Shown here piece by piece: positions 25,453-39,214 of a DNA stretch of 64,000 nucleotides; position 1 is the stretch's first letter, and each line of letters opens with the position of its first letter. The DNA lies in NCBI RefSeq assembly GCF_900091465.1, contig NZ_FMHV01000002.1:1860001-1924000 (forward strand), written 5' to 3'. Under the pieces are notes generated by a model that worked only from the letters and a program-made list of their open reading frames with translations, searched no databases and was not told where the DNA came from. Both the position numbers and the translations under genes were made by a program. Source of the DNA: Micromonospora rhizosphaerae. Its GTDB lineage: Bacteria; Actinomycetota; Actinomycetes; Mycobacteriales; Micromonosporaceae.

Positions 25453-26615
25453 GCCAGGTCCTCGGCGAGCAGCGCGGCCACCCAGGCGTCGCCCCGGCCG
25501 TCCCGGGTGGGCAGAACGCCCCGGGCGGTGCCCTCGAAGGCGAAGCCGGCCTTCTCGGCGACCCGCCGGGACGCGGTGTTGCCGGCCAGCGCCCGCCACT
25601 CGATCCGGGCCAGGCCCAGCGTGGTGAAGCCCCAGGCGGTGAGCGCGCCGAGCGCGGCCGGCAGGTAGCCCCGGCCGCGGGCGTGCGGGGCGGTCATGAA
25701 GCCGACATCGCTGTTCAGCGGGTCGGCCTTGGAGATTCGCAGGTCCACCGAGCCGACGTACCGGTCGTCGCCGTCGGCGATGGTGAAGTACGCGCCGGTG
25801 CCGCGCGCCCACGCCGCCTCGGCGAAGTCCCGCTTGAACCCCTCGGCGTGCTCCCGCTCGTACGGGGCCGGCACGGTGGTCCAGGCGATGGTCTGCGGGT
25901 CGCGGCAGGTGGTCACGATGTTGTCCAGGTCGCGCTCCTCCATCGGACGCAGCCGCAGCTCGATGGCGCCGGCAGCGGCGAAGAGGGTGGGCTGCGGCCG
26001 GCCGAAGACCGCGGCCCGGCGGGCCTCCAGGGTGCCCCGGCCGGCGGGGCCGGGCTCGCCGACCGCCGGCACCTCGCCGGGGAAGAGCGAGCCGATCCAG
26101 CCCTCCGGGCGACCGTTCACGGCCGGATGGGCGAGCCGCAGCTCGCCCTCGATCCGGAAACCGGCGCGGAGCGCGACCAGTCGCGAGGCGTGGTTGCCGA
26201 CCTCGGCCTGCCAGATCAGCCGGCGCAGCTTGAGCGCGTCGAAGGCCCAGCGGGCGACCGCCCGGGTGGCGCGGACCGCGACGCCCCGGTCGCGGGCCCA
26301 GGGAGCGGTCCAGTAGCCCACCTCGCCGGAGCCCAGGCCCCGGTCGATCGAGACCAGGCCGCAGGAGGCGAGCAGCTCCCCGGTGGCCGCGTCACAGACC
26401 GCGAACGGCGCCCCGGTGCCGTCCGCCCAGGCCGCCGAAGCCTTCCCGGTCACGAAGTCGTGGGCGTGTTCGGGCAGGTACGGGCGCGGTACGGTGGTCC
26501 AGCGCTGGATGTCCGGGTCCTGGCAGGCGCGGTGCACCGCGTCGGCGTCCGCCGCCCGCCAGGGTCGCAGCAGCAGGCCGTCCTCGGTGATCTCCACAGG
26601 CTCCACCCGAGCCAT
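25449..26615 (-). CDS. Double-domain GNAT acetyltransferase
   Basis: Protein of 388 residues, also built of two RimJ/RimL-type GNAT domains. The first (about 8-180) carries YWTAPWARDRGVAVRA, the second (about 215-385) FMTAPHARGRGYLPAA. Each ends with the usual GN.ASR.VA..AGF segment. It shares layout and short motifs with the next gene, which suggests an old tandem duplication of a two-domain ancestor. The ATG start is 160 bases from the divergent secA start. Substrate unknown. Confidence 0.82.
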   Translation of the reverse strand: MARVEPVEITEDGLLLRPWRAADADAVHRACQDPDIQRWTTVPRPYLPEHAHDFVTGKASAAWADGTGAPFAVCDAATGELLASCGLVSIDRGLGSGEVGYWTAPWARDRGVAVRATRAVARWAFDALKLRRLIWQAEVGNHASRLVALRAGFRIEGELRLAHPAVNGRPEGWIGSLFPGEVPAVGEPGPAGRGTLEARRAAVFGRPQPTLFAAAGAIELRLRPMEERDLDNIVTTCRDPQTIAWTTVPAPYEREHAEGFKRDFAEAAWARGTGAYFTIADGDDRYVGSVDLRISKADPLNSDVGFMTAPHARGRGYLPAALGALTAWGFTTLGLARIEWRALAGNTASRRVAEKAGFAFEGTARGVLPTRDGRGDAWVAALLAEDLA

Positions 26616-26775
26616 CGTGCCGGATCGTTCGCGTTGGGCGTAACCCGATTACCGCCGGTCATCGCCCGTGCCGTGCGTTATGTCGGTTTCGCCGGTCCGG
26701 ACCGCCGCCACCAGTGACCGCTGCCGCGCTGGAGCGCCTACGATGGTTCGAGACTGTCTAGGGGAGCGTTGATCC

Positions 26776-29694
<2,919 letters not shown>

Positions 29695-29715
29695 CCAGCC
29701 CTTTCCCGCCAGCTC

Positions 29716-29749
29716 GACGGGCCCCGGCCACGCTCGGCCGGGGCCCGTC
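29716..29749 (+). terminator. Hairpin terminator after secA
   Basis: GACGGGCCCCGGCC at 29716-29729 and its exact complement at 29736-29749 form a 14-bp stem with a six-base loop, 22 bases after the secA stop. No T-run. Confidence 0.75.
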
Positions 29750-29870
29750 GGGCTTCACACGATCCACACCGCTTGCGCAAACTGGGGCTGTCGCGCCACC
29801 GGAATGGCCCGTTGTGCCGCATACAGAGTCGATCACCCCGCCAGCCGGACGCGGGCCGGCGGGGTCGGCG

Positions 29871-30467
29871 TCAGAGGACCTGGAGGGTGGTGCAGAGCCA
29901 ACTGCCGCGGCGGTGCTCCAGGCGGAGGGCCATCGCCCAGCTGGCACCGGCCGGACCGGCGAGCACGGCCGCCGCCTCCACCGCGCCGGCCCGGGGTTCG
30001 CAGACGCGCAGCCGGCGGAGCTGGGCGGTCGGGCGGGTCGACCGGCGGCGTACCGGGCCGACACGCTGGGCGGCCCGGGCCAGCTGGGCCGCCACCTCGG
30101 TCGCGCTGCCGGGATGGCTCAACGGTCTGAGCTGCCCCGGCGGCCGGTAGCCGTTGAGGATCTCCAGGCAGGTCCGGACGAACCGGTGCGCCGCCCGGGC
30201 CGCTTCGGGCGTTGCCGTGACCAGGGCGCTCGGCGGTGGGGCGGAGCCGTGGCGGCCCGGCCCCGTCGGTGTCGGTCGGACGTCGACGTGCCGCCCGGCG
30301 GGGCGGCCGGGATCGCGGCGGCGCGGGTCGAAGAGGTCGAGGGTGAGCTGGTCGGGGCTGAGGCGGAACCAGGGATCGCCCTCGTCGGCGAAGGGCGGGT
30401 CGATCGGCGGCGCGGGACGGAGACGGACCGGGGGACGCGGCGCCGGCGGGCGACGGGTGTCGACCAT
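29871..30467 (-). CDS. Rv3235 family protein
   Basis: Protein of about 198 residues. The N-terminal half is Pro/Arg-rich and probably disordered. The C-terminal half (about 85-198) carries the conserved part: HRFVRTCLEILNGYRPPGQLRPL, then LRRLRVCEPRAGAVEAAAVL and the end WLCTTLQVL, as in the mycobacterial Rv3235 family found near secA. Function unknown. Three possible starts lie within six bases; I chose the ATG at 30467 because AGGGG is six bases before it. A GTTTGCC direct repeat is directly upstream. Confidence 0.75.
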   Translation of the reverse strand: MVDTRRPPAPRPPVRLRPAPPIDPPFADEGDPWFRLSPDQLTLDLFDPRRRDPGRPAGRHVDVRPTPTGPGRHGSAPPPSALVTATPEAARAAHRFVRTCLEILNGYRPPGQLRPLSHPGSATEVAAQLARAAQRVGPVRRRSTRPTAQLRRLRVCEPRAGAVEAAAVLAGPAGASWAMALRLEHRRGSWLCTTLQVL

Positions 30468-30487
30468 CATCAACCCCTATTCGTTTC

Positions 30488-30504
30488 GTTTGCCTTCGTT
30501 TGCC
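30488..30504. promoter_or_regulatory. GTTTGCC direct repeats before the Rv3235-type gene
   Basis: Two copies of GTTTGCC, at 30488-30494 and 30498-30504, have a 10-bp period. In the direction of the minus-strand gene they read GGCAAACGAA twice. They lie about 20 bases before the start. The same arrangement occurs before the small HTH gene, so they are candidate operators for that regulator. Confidence 0.45.
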
Positions 30505-30567
30505 TCCGACAGGCTTCATCCTCCGACATGGCAGCGCCCACCGTCAATGCCGTCGGGGACGGTCGGG

Positions 30568-30795
30568 TTACTCCGTGTCGCGATCGCTGAGCGGGTTGCC
30601 GCGTACCCACTCCGCGGTCTCCGCGTACTTCTGCTGGATGTACTCCTCCAGCCGGGCGCGCTCGACCCGCCACTGTCCCCGCCCGCCGATCTTGATGGCG
30701 GGCAGCTCTCCGCTGCGCACCATGTGGTAGACCTGCGAGTCCGACACGTTGAGCTCCGCGGCCACGTCGGACAGGAGCAGGAACCTCGGCTCCAC
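30568..30795 (-). CDS. Small helix-turn-helix regulator, BldC/excisionase type
   Basis: DNA-binding protein of 75 residues, nearly all of it a MerR/excisionase-type winged helix. Residues about 6-50 show LLLSDVAAELNVSDSQVYHMV (helix-turn-helix) and then a wing with KIGGRGQWRVERARLEEYI. The size and single domain resemble BldC and other developmental or excisionase-like regulators of actinobacteria, but it is not BldC itself by sequence. The GTG at 30795 has GGGAG upstream. GTTTGCC direct repeats with 10-bp period lie 25 to 41 bases before the start, which suggests self-regulation. Confidence 0.85.
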   Translation of the reverse strand: MEPRFLLLSDVAAELNVSDSQVYHMVRSGELPAIKIGGRGQWRVERARLEEYIQQKYAETAEWVRGNPLSDRDTE

Positions 30796-30819
30796 GGTGA
30801 ACTCCCGGGGGTTGGCGTC

Positions 30820-30836
30820 GTTTGCCTCAGTTTGCC
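30820..30836. promoter_or_regulatory. GTTTGCC direct repeats before the small HTH gene
   Basis: GTTTGCC occurs at 30820-30826 and 30830-30836, again a 10-bp period. On the minus strand this reads GGCAAACTGA then GGCAAACGAC. BldC-type proteins bind short direct repeats with about this period, so self-binding is plausible. Inference from spacing and position only. Confidence 0.45.
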
Positions 30837-31014
30837 ATCACTGGCTGACGTAACCCAGCGGTGTCCGTTCGCCCCGGGCACAGCTCGGCGGAGGGACACA
30901 CCGGCCGGGAACTTTCCCGAGACCGGTGCTGGGTGTATGACGGTCACGGCGTACGGCATGATCGGCGCCCGGGGCCGGCGTCCGCCGGTCCGGGCCTGAG
31001 CAGGGGAGACACCG

Positions 31015-31524
31015 GTGACCGACGAGCTTGTCCGGGTGTACGTACCGGCGACGGTCCCCATGCTGTCGCGGCTACGCGAGCAGGGACTCACCGCCGGCGA
31101 GGCGCACGCGGTCACCCCGACCCTGCGCGAGTGGTACGCCGAGGGTGACGAGGAGGAACTGGAGTACGTCGCCTTCACCCGGGCCGCCCAGGACGCGCTG
31201 CTGCTGCTCCGGGCCGACCCGAGCGCGCCCCGGCGCCGGGTCGTGGTATCGGTCGACCTGCCCGCCCGGGCCGTCGGCCGGGTCGACGGGGAGCTCGGGT
31301 CCAGCGCCGTCCGGCTGACCGAGCCGGTGCCGGTGAGCGCGGTCGCCGCGATCCACGTCGACGGCGCGGAGGCCGCGGACGACGTGGCCGCCGCCGCCGA
31401 GGTGGTCGCGGAGGCGCAGGCCGGGGACCCGGATGCCCAGTTCACCGTCGACAGCGCCGAGGACCACGAGCTGGAGTGGTACGACGTGACCGAGCTGGAC
31501 CTGCTGCTCCGCTCGGTCTCCTGA
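31015..31524 (+). CDS. DUF6912-type hypothetical protein
   Basis: Soluble acidic protein of 169 residues that begins [17 protein letters not shown] and ends [16 protein letters not shown] recognise it as a conserved actinobacterial hypothetical (DUF6912 by memory of the N-terminus); it has no known catalytic motif. The middle part (about 105-150) is Ala/Asp/Glu-rich. The GTG start has GGGGAG nine bases upstream. It is divergent from the small HTH gene and convergent with the membrane protein that follows. Confidence 0.7.
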   Translation: MTDELVRVYVPATVPMLSRLREQGLTAGEAHAVTPTLREWYAEGDEEELEYVAFTRAAQDALLLLRADPSAPRRRVVVSVDLPARAVGRVDGELGSSAVRLTEPVPVSAVAAIHVDGAEAADDVAAAAEVVAEAQAGDPDAQFTVDSAEDHELEWYDVTELDLLLRSVS

Positions 31525-31546
31525 CCCCATCCGCCGGGCCGGGCGG

Positions 31547-32614
31547 TCAGCGTTCCGGCTCGTCCTCGGCCGGCTCCGCCTCGTCCGCGCCGGCGGCCGG
31601 GCCGAGGGTGCGGCCGAACGCGATGAGCGCGGCCAGCGCCCCGACGAAGAGCACCCAGATGCCGTTGTCCACTCGCGAGGTGCCGAGCGAGGTCTGCGCG
31701 ACGGCGTCCGCCTCGCTGAGCGCGGCGGCAAGGTCGAGCAGCGACCGGCCGCCGACCCGGATGATCACCTCGGTGAGCAGCAGGAGCAGGCCCGGGCCCG
31801 CCCCGGCGAGCAGGTACGCCGGCCAGCGCGGCTCCGCGGCGGCCGGCTCCCGCCGGACCGCGCGCCGACGGGCCCAGGTCAGGTAGCCGAAGGCCACCAG
31901 CCCGGCGATCAGTCCGGCCAGCAGGGACTCCGTCCGGGACACCCACTTCGCGGCGCTGATCACGGACTCCTGGGTGTCGCCCGCCCCGAAGAGGTCGGAG
32001 AGCGGGTCCCGGGCGCGGCTGAACGCCACCACGAAGATCAGCGCGGCCAGGGCGGCGCTCACGATCGCGCCGACCACCCGGGCGTTGCGCGCGCCGGCCG
32101 CCGCGCCGCCGATGATGGCCGCGGCGGCGGTGGTGCCGGCGATCGTGTTGGTCGTCGCGTTGTCGGCGTAGGTCAGGTTGATCGCCACCGCAGCGACCAG
32201 CCCGACCAGCAGGCCGGCGCCGACGGCGGCGAGGAAGCGCACGGTGGCCCGGTCGGTGCGCCGGGCGAGGACGTTGGTGACCGCCAGGGCGACCCCGGCG
32301 CCGGCGACCAGCGCGGCCGAGATGACGCCCGGCAGCGCGAACGCGGAGAGGCTGATCGCGGTGACACCGGCCGCGGCGGAGCTGATGGCGGCCCGGGTGG
32401 ACCAGAGCATCGCCGCCAGCCAGGCGACGGCCAGCAGCGCGAGCGCCGCCGCGCCCGGCGCCCGCCCGTCGGCCGCCGGGTCGGTGACGTCGGCCGCTCG
32501 GCCGGCCACGTCGGCCGACGCGGCCACGTCCGCCCGGCCAGCCTCGTCGTCGACCGCGGCGGCCTCGGGCTGGTCCGGCTCCGCGGCCGTGGAGCTGCCG
32601 GGCTGGTTGCTCAT
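31547..32614 (-). CDS. Polytopic membrane protein with acidic N-terminus
   Basis: Protein of 355 residues. Residues 1-55 are acidic and Ala-rich without structure. About nine hydrophobic segments follow up to residue 340, arranged in small-residue-rich helices, and the tail is again acidic (ADEAEPAEDEPER). The ATG at 32614 is preceded by GGGGAGA. I do not recognise a transporter or enzyme family. It is divergent from pruA with about 400 bases between. Confidence 0.7.
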   Translation of the reverse strand: MSNQPGSSTAAEPDQPEAAAVDDEAGRADVAASADVAGRAADVTDPAADGRAPGAAALALLAVAWLAAMLWSTRAAISSAAAGVTAISLSAFALPGVISAALVAGAGVALAVTNVLARRTDRATVRFLAAVGAGLLVGLVAAVAINLTYADNATTNTIAGTTAAAAIIGGAAAGARNARVVGAIVSAALAALIFVVAFSRARDPLSDLFGAGDTQESVISAAKWVSRTESLLAGLIAGLVAFGYLTWARRRAVRREPAAAEPRWPAYLLAGAGPGLLLLLTEVIIRVGGRSLLDLAAALSEADAVAQTSLGTSRVDNGIWVLFVGALAALIAFGRTLGPAAGADEAEPAEDEPER

Positions 32615-33021
32615 CGTCTCCCCTTCGACGGAACGCCGGATCGGCCGCCACGGGCCGGGCGGGTCACGGCCCTCCAGCGTACGCGTCGGCCGGAGCCACC
32701 CACCGCGACCGTCACCCGGCGCCTCGCCGGGGCCGACGAATCGCAGGCGTGAAATCCACCCGGCCGACGGTTGACCGGGTCCACCCCAGCGTCCACCGAA
32801 GGTCCGCTGTGTGGTGGTCCGTCCCCCTGCTTGTCCGGCAGCGCGGCGGCCGGCGGGCGGTGGGGCCGGGGTGGGGTGGCGTGCGGGGTGCCGCATGGGA
32901 GAATCGGCCGAGGTCCCGCCGCCGCGACCGGTCCACCGCGCGGTGTCCGGCGTCCGGCCGTCCGGTCGGTGCCCGCGGGTCCGATTTCGCCACCGCCGTC
33001 GAGATCGCACAGGAGCCTGTG
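32615..33021. other. Intergenic region between divergent membrane-protein gene and pruA
   Basis: About 400 bases without a supported gene. It holds the control regions of both divergent genes. No clear promoter hexamers, operator palindromes or RNA structure stood out beyond ordinary GC-rich sequence. The pruA ribosome site AGGAG is at 33011-33015. Confidence 0.5.
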
Positions 33022-34650
<1,629 letters not shown>

Positions 34651-34656
34651 GGTGTA

Positions 34657-34704
34657 AGGAGGGGCCCCCTGTTAACGGATTCTGTATAGGAGGGGGCCCC
34701 TCCT
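34657..34704. repeat. GGGGCCCC-type palindromic element, possible terminator
   Basis: AGGAGGGGCCCCCT at 34657-34670 and its exact complement at 34691-34704 enclose a 20-nt A/T-richer spacer. Each arm is itself nearly self-complementary around GGGGCCCC, so several folded forms are possible. It lies six bases after pruA and before kynA. It may act as the pruA terminator and looks like a member of a dispersed repeat family; copies elsewhere could not be checked. Confidence 0.6.
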
Positions 34705-34741
34705 AACCGGTGGGCGGCGGGGGTGTCCGCCCGGCGGTAGC

Positions 34742-35554
34742 GTGACCAGCGTGACCGAGGTGACCCCCGCGCCCGATGCCCGGTTCGGTGAGCAGGGCGG
34801 CCAGCTCACCTACAGCGACTACCTCCGGCTGGCCGACCTGCTCGCCGCGCAGGTGCCGGAGTCCGACCCGGCCTCCCACGACGAGCTGCTCTTCATCACC
34901 ATCCACCAGGTCTACGAGCTCTGGTTCAAGCTGCTGCTCGCGGAGCTGACCGACGCCCGGGACCGGATGCTGGCGGGGGAGACCTACCTGCCCCGGATGC
35001 GCCTGGAGCGCTGCCATGTGGTGGAGCGCGTGCTGGTCGGCCAGGTCGACGTGATCGACACGATGACCCCGCAGGACTTCCTGGTCTTCCGCACCAAGCT
35101 CGCCCCGGCCTCGGGCTTCCAGTCCGTCCAGTTCCGGGAGATTGAGTTCCTCTCCGGGCTGAAGGACCCGCACTTCCTGCGCCGGTTCCGGGGCCTGTCC
35201 GGCCCCGAGCGGGAGCGGCTGGAGCGCCGGCTGGCCGAGCCGAGCCTCTGGGACGGCTTCCTCGCCGTGCTCGGCCGGGCCGGCTTCGACGTGACCGACC
35301 CGGAGGCGCGCTTCGGGGCGTACCAGCGGATCGCCGCGGACCGGGAGCGGCACGGGCCGCTCTGGGACCTGGCCGAGGCGCTGGTCGCCCATGACCAGGC
35401 ATTTTCGCTGTGGCGGGCCCGGCACGTGCTGATGGCGGAACGGCAGATCGGCACCAAACCGGGTACAGGCGGCTCGGCCGGCGGCGCCTACCTGCGGTCG
35501 CGGGTGGAGACCCGGTTCTATCCGGAGCTGTGGGAGCTGCGCAGCCGGCTCTGA
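34742..35554 (+). CDS. kynA: Tryptophan 2,3-dioxygenase
   Basis: Cytosolic heme enzyme of 270 residues that opens the indole ring of tryptophan to N-formylkynurenine, the first step of the kynurenine route. It has the family segments SHDELLFITIHQVYELWFKLL near residues 45-65 and the C-terminal MAERQIGTKPGTGGSAGG. The probable heme ligand is His228 in WRARHVLM. The GTG at 34742 is chosen for its position after the palindrome; a GTG nine bases later is also possible. No other kynurenine gene is next to it. Confidence 0.94.
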   Translation: MTSVTEVTPAPDARFGEQGGQLTYSDYLRLADLLAAQVPESDPASHDELLFITIHQVYELWFKLLLAELTDARDRMLAGETYLPRMRLERCHVVERVLVGQVDVIDTMTPQDFLVFRTKLAPASGFQSVQFREIEFLSGLKDPHFLRRFRGLSGPERERLERRLAEPSLWDGFLAVLGRAGFDVTDPEARFGAYQRIAADRERHGPLWDLAEALVAHDQAFSLWRARHVLMAERQIGTKPGTGGSAGGAYLRSRVETRFYPELWELRSRL

Positions 35555-35696
35555 CCCGGCCGGCCGACGTCCGGCTGAGGGCACGGATGGTCCCCGGCGG
35601 ACAGTCGTCCGCCGACAGTGCACATTGGAAGCCCTACCGGGTGGCGAAAACGGCAAATCCTGGACGCCGGGTCGGCAAAGTGGCAGCTTAGAGGGC

Positions 35697-36215
35697 ATGG
35701 CGGAATCCGGAGTCAACCCCACGGCGGCGGCCCTGCTGGGCCTGCTGCACGAGGGCCCGATGACAGGCGGCCAGCTGATGGCCGCCGCCGAGCGCCGGTT
35801 GGCGCCGTACTGGTCGATGACCCGCAGTCAGGTCTACCGCGAGTTGCCGGTGCTGGCCGAGAAGGGTCTGGTGCGGCTCGGCAAGCCGGGGCCGCGGATG
35901 AGCCAGCCGTACGCGATCACGGCGGCCGGAAAACGGACATTTACCAAGTGGCTGGCGGAGAACCCGGGGCGGGACACCATCCGCAACCCGATCGCGCTGC
36001 GGATGGCCTTCGGCGAGCTGCACTCGCCGAATCAGCTGAAGAACCTGTACACCACGGCGAACGAGTACCACACCGAGGCGCTGGCGCGGGTCCGGGAGCA
36101 GGTGAAGAACGCCAAGAAGGAGGGGGAGACGTACGACGCCAGCGCGCTGGAGTTCGCCGTCGCCTACCACAAGGCCGCCCTGTCCTGGCTCAAGACCGCC
36201 CCGGTCGGCGGCTGA
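35697..36215 (+). CDS. PadR family transcriptional regulator
   Basis: Regulator of 172 residues. The N-terminal winged helix (about 5-85) shows LLGLLHEGPMTGGQLMA, the recognition part MTRSQVYRELPVLAEKGLVRL and the wing QPYAITAAGKR. The C-terminal half is helical and should form the dimer. PadR proteins often repress a neighbouring transporter or detoxification gene, but none is adjacent here. The upstream 140 bases contain GGCAAA-type sequences (near 35654 and 35675) that might be part of an operator; this is weak. Confidence 0.85.
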   Translation: MAESGVNPTAAALLGLLHEGPMTGGQLMAAAERRLAPYWSMTRSQVYRELPVLAEKGLVRLGKPGPRMSQPYAITAAGKRTFTKWLAENPGRDTIRNPIALRMAFGELHSPNQLKNLYTTANEYHTEALARVREQVKNAKKEGETYDASALEFAVAYHKAALSWLKTAPVGG

Positions 36216-36328
36216 CCGGACTCGGCCAGGTGACCTGAGCAGCCCGCGGAACGCGCAGCGCGGACGTTTCGCGCGGGACTGCGGGGCTCGCAAGCTCACT
36301 CCTCGCCCGCGCAGTACGCTTGTTTGTC

Positions 36329-37450
36329 GTGACCGCTGCCGATTACGCCGAACAGCTCAAGGAACTCGACGCCACCCTGCGCAACATCGAGGCCGTCCTC
36401 AACCTTGACAAGCTGCACGAGGAGAAGGCCCGGCTGGAGCAGGAGGCCTCCGCGCCGGACCTCTGGGACGACCAGGCCAAGGCGCAGAAGGTGACCTCGC
36501 AGCTGTCGTACGTCAACGGCGAGATCAACAAGCTCGGCAGCCTCCGTTCCCGGCTCGACGACGCCGGTGTCCTGCTGGAGTTGGCCGAGGCGGAGTCCGA
36601 CCCGGGGGTGCTCGCCGAGGTCGAGACGGAGATCGCCGGGCTGACCAAGGCCATCGAGGAGATGGAGGTTCGTACCCTGCTGTCCGGCGAGTACGACTCC
36701 CGGGAGGCGCTGGTCGCCATCCGGGCCGGCGCCGGCGGCGTGGACGCGGCGGACTTCGCCGAGATGCTGCTCCGGATGTACCTGCGCTGGGCCGAGCGGC
36801 ACGGCTACCCGACCGAGGTCTACGAGACCTCGTACGCCGAGGAGGCCGGCCTCAAGTCCGCCACCTTCACGGTCAAGGTCCCGTACGCCTACGGCACGCT
36901 CAGCGTCGAGTCCGGCACCCACCGGCTGGTGCGGATCAGCCCGTTCGACAACCAGGGCCGCCGGCAGACCAGCTTCGCCGGCGTCGAGGTGCTGCCGGTG
37001 GTCGAGCAGACCGACCACATCGACATCCCCGAGAACGAGATGCGGATCGACGTCTACCGCTCCTCGGGCCCGGGTGGGCAGAGCGTCAACACCACCGACT
37101 CGGCGGTGCGGATCACGCACATCCCGACCGGCATCGTGGTCACCTGCCAGAACGAGAAGTCCCAGCTGCAGAACAAGGCCTCCGCGCTGCGGGTGCTCCA
37201 GGCCCGGCTGCTGGAGCGCAAGCGCCAGGAGGAGCAGGCCAAGCTCCAGGGCCTCAAGACCGAGGCTGCCGGCTCGTGGGGCGACCAGATGCGCTCGTAC
37301 GTCCTGCACCCGTATCAGATGGTGAAGGATCTGCGAACGGAGCAGGAGACGGGCAATCCGTCCGCGGTCTTCGACGGGGAACTGGACGGCTTCATCGAGG
37401 CCGGGATCCGGTGGCGCAAGCAGCAGCAGCTCGCGGAAAGCGCTGCGTAA
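36329..37450 (+). CDS. prfB: Peptide chain release factor 2
   Basis: Class I release factor of about 373 residues that reads UGA and UAA stop codons. The recognition motif SPF is present in [15 protein letters not shown], and the catalytic GGQ in [10 protein letters not shown] near residue 248. The reading frame is continuous: there is no in-frame stop and no programmed +1 shift as in many other bacteria, which is normal for actinobacteria. I chose the GTG at 36329; a TTG nine bases upstream is less likely. It heads the prfB-ftsE-ftsX-smpB order known from mycobacteria. Confidence 0.95.
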   Translation: MTAADYAEQLKELDATLRNIEAVLNLDKLHEEKARLEQEASAPDLWDDQAKAQKVTSQLSYVNGEINKLGSLRSRLDDAGVLLELAEAESDPGVLAEVETEIAGLTKAIEEMEVRTLLSGEYDSREALVAIRAGAGGVDAADFAEMLLRMYLRWAERHGYPTEVYETSYAEEAGLKSATFTVKVPYAYGTLSVESGTHRLVRISPFDNQGRRQTSFAGVEVLPVVEQTDHIDIPENEMRIDVYRSSGPGGQSVNTTDSAVRITHIPTGIVVTCQNEKSQLQNKASALRVLQARLLERKRQEEQAKLQGLKTEAAGSWGDQMRSYVLHPYQMVKDLRTEQETGNPSAVFDGELDGFIEAGIRWRKQQQLAESAA

Positions 37451-37569
37451 TCGACCGCGGGCGGAGCGCGTCCTTGATCTCCGCATCACGCACTAATTGA
37501 ATGACGCGCTTCGTTCCGGTGGGGGCGGGGGGCTTGGCTCTCCGGTTACACCGCGTAGACTCTCGACCC

Positions 37570-38250
37570 GTGATTCAGCTTGAGCAAGTGACGAAGACGT
37601 ACCCGAAGGCGTCCCGGCCTTCGCTCGACAACGTGTCCGTCGGCATTGAGAAGGGCGAGTTCGTCTTCTTCATCGGCCCATCCGGCTCCGGCAAGTCCAC
37701 CATCATCAAGATGCTGCTGCACGAGGTGAGCCCCAACAAGGGGCGGGTCATCGTGAACGGCAAGGACGTCACCTCGATGCGCTCCTGGAAGCGACCCCAC
37801 TTCCGGCGCTCCATCGGCTGCGTCTTCCAGGACTTCCGGCTGCTGCCTAACCGCACCGCCTACGAGAATGTGGCGTTCGCCCTCGAGGTGATCGGGAAGA
37901 CCAAGGCGGTCGCCCGCCGGGTCGTGCCGGAGGTGCTGGAGCTGGTCGGGCTCGGTGGGAAGGAGCACCGCTACCCGCACGAGCTCTCGGGTGGTGAGCA
38001 GCAGCGGGTCGCCGTCGCCCGGGCGTTCGTGAACCGTCCGCTGATCCTGCTGGCGGACGAGCCGACCGGAAACCTGGACCCGGACACCTCGATCGAGATC
38101 ATGCGCCTGCTGGATCGGATCAACCGCACCGGCACGACCGTCGTCATGGTCACGCACGACTCCAACATCGTGAACCAGATGCGCCGCCGCGTCGTCGAGA
38201 TCGAGAGCGGCCGCATCGTGCGCGACCAGCACCGCGGCGTCTACGGGTGA
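37570..38250 (+). CDS. ftsE: Cell division ATP-binding protein FtsE
   Basis: ABC-type ATPase of 226 residues that, with FtsX, controls peptidoglycan hydrolases at the division site from the inner membrane face. Walker A is GPSGSGKST, the Q loop is VFQDFRLLP, the signature LSGGEQQR, Walker [14 protein letters not shown] and the switch His in VTHD. The GTG at 37570 gives the usual [12 protein letters not shown] start; the frame is open upstream but without similarity. FtsX follows after 70 bases. Confidence 0.96.
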   Translation: MIQLEQVTKTYPKASRPSLDNVSVGIEKGEFVFFIGPSGSGKSTIIKMLLHEVSPNKGRVIVNGKDVTSMRSWKRPHFRRSIGCVFQDFRLLPNRTAYENVAFALEVIGKTKAVARRVVPEVLELVGLGGKEHRYPHELSGGEQQRVAVARAFVNRPLILLADEPTGNLDPDTSIEIMRLLDRINRTGTTVVMVTHDSNIVNQMRRRVVEIESGRIVRDQHRGVYG

Positions 38251-38320
38251 GCCGACGCTCCACCCCTGCCGTACATCCTGACGACGAACACCTCACGCCG
38301 GAGAGCCGGAGGAATTCCCG

Positions 38321-39196
38321 ATGCGGATGAAGTACGTCCTGTCCGAGGTATTGGTCGGACTGTGGCGCAACGTCACCATGACCGTCGCGATGATCATCAC
38401 GATGGCGGTGTCGCTCACCATGCTCGGCGCCAGCGGTCTGATGTATCGCCAGGTCGGCGACATGAAGGACCTCTACTACAAGAACATCGAAGTCTCGATC
38501 TTCCTGAAGACGGACGTCGCTGAGCCGGAGCGGCAGGCGCTGCAGGCCAAGCTGGAGAGCGACCCGCTGGTGGCGAAGGTCGTGTACGTCGACAAGCAGG
38601 AGGCGTACAAGCGGTTCCAGGAGATGTTCCAGGACGCGCCGGACCTGATCAGCGCCGTGAAGCCGGACAGCCTGCCGCCGTCGTACCGACTCAAGCTGGT
38701 CAACCCGGAGCAGTACAAGACCATCTACAACCAGTACAAGGACACCGCGGGCGTCGACGAGATCGTCGACCAGAGCCGGCTGCTCGACAAGATCTTCGAC
38801 ATCCTCACCTCGATCCAGAACATCGCTCTCGCCGCCGCGGCCGTCATGGCGATCGCCGCCCTGCTGCTGGTCGCCAACACCATCCAGGTGGCCGCCTACA
38901 GCAAGCGGCGCGAGGTGGCGGTCATGAAGCTGGTCGGTGCGTCCAACTGGTTCATCCAGGCGCCCTTCGTGCTGGAGGCCGTCGTTGCCGGTCTGATCGG
39001 CTCGCTGCTCGGCCTGGGCGCACTGGTCGCCGCGAAGTTCCTCCTCTTCGACGGCTCGCTCAAGGCCCTGCAGGGCCTCCTCTCCCCGGTCAGCTGGGGC
39101 GACATCCTGTTCATGTTCCCGGTCATGGCCGGCGTCGGCGGCCTGGTCAGCGCCGTCACCGCCTGGTTCACCCTCCGCTTCTACCTGCGGGTCTAG
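38321..39196 (+). CDS. ftsX: Cell division protein FtsX
   Basis: Membrane partner of FtsE, 291 residues. The first membrane segment lies near residues 20-42, the large extracellular loop at about 45-165 is the part that contacts cell-wall hydrolase regulators, and three more membrane segments (about 170-195, 215-240, 262-288) follow. The conserved SKRREVAVMKLVGASNWFI between segments two and three is typical. The ATG has GGAGG upstream. Co-transcription with ftsE is likely. Confidence 0.95.
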   Translation: MRMKYVLSEVLVGLWRNVTMTVAMIITMAVSLTMLGASGLMYRQVGDMKDLYYKNIEVSIFLKTDVAEPERQALQAKLESDPLVAKVVYVDKQEAYKRFQEMFQDAPDLISAVKPDSLPPSYRLKLVNPEQYKTIYNQYKDTAGVDEIVDQSRLLDKIFDILTSIQNIALAAAAVMAIAALLLVANTIQVAAYSKRREVAVMKLVGASNWFIQAPFVLEAVVAGLIGSLLGLGALVAAKFLLFDGSLKALQGLLSPVSWGDILFMFPVMAGVGGLVSAVTAWFTLRFYLRV

Positions 39197-39214
39197 TCAC
39201 CGCGGCGGCTCTCC

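Noticed and set aside
36329..37450. Programmed +1 frameshift in prfB
   Set aside because: The frame is continuous from the GTG start and has no early UGA, as is normal for actinobacteria.
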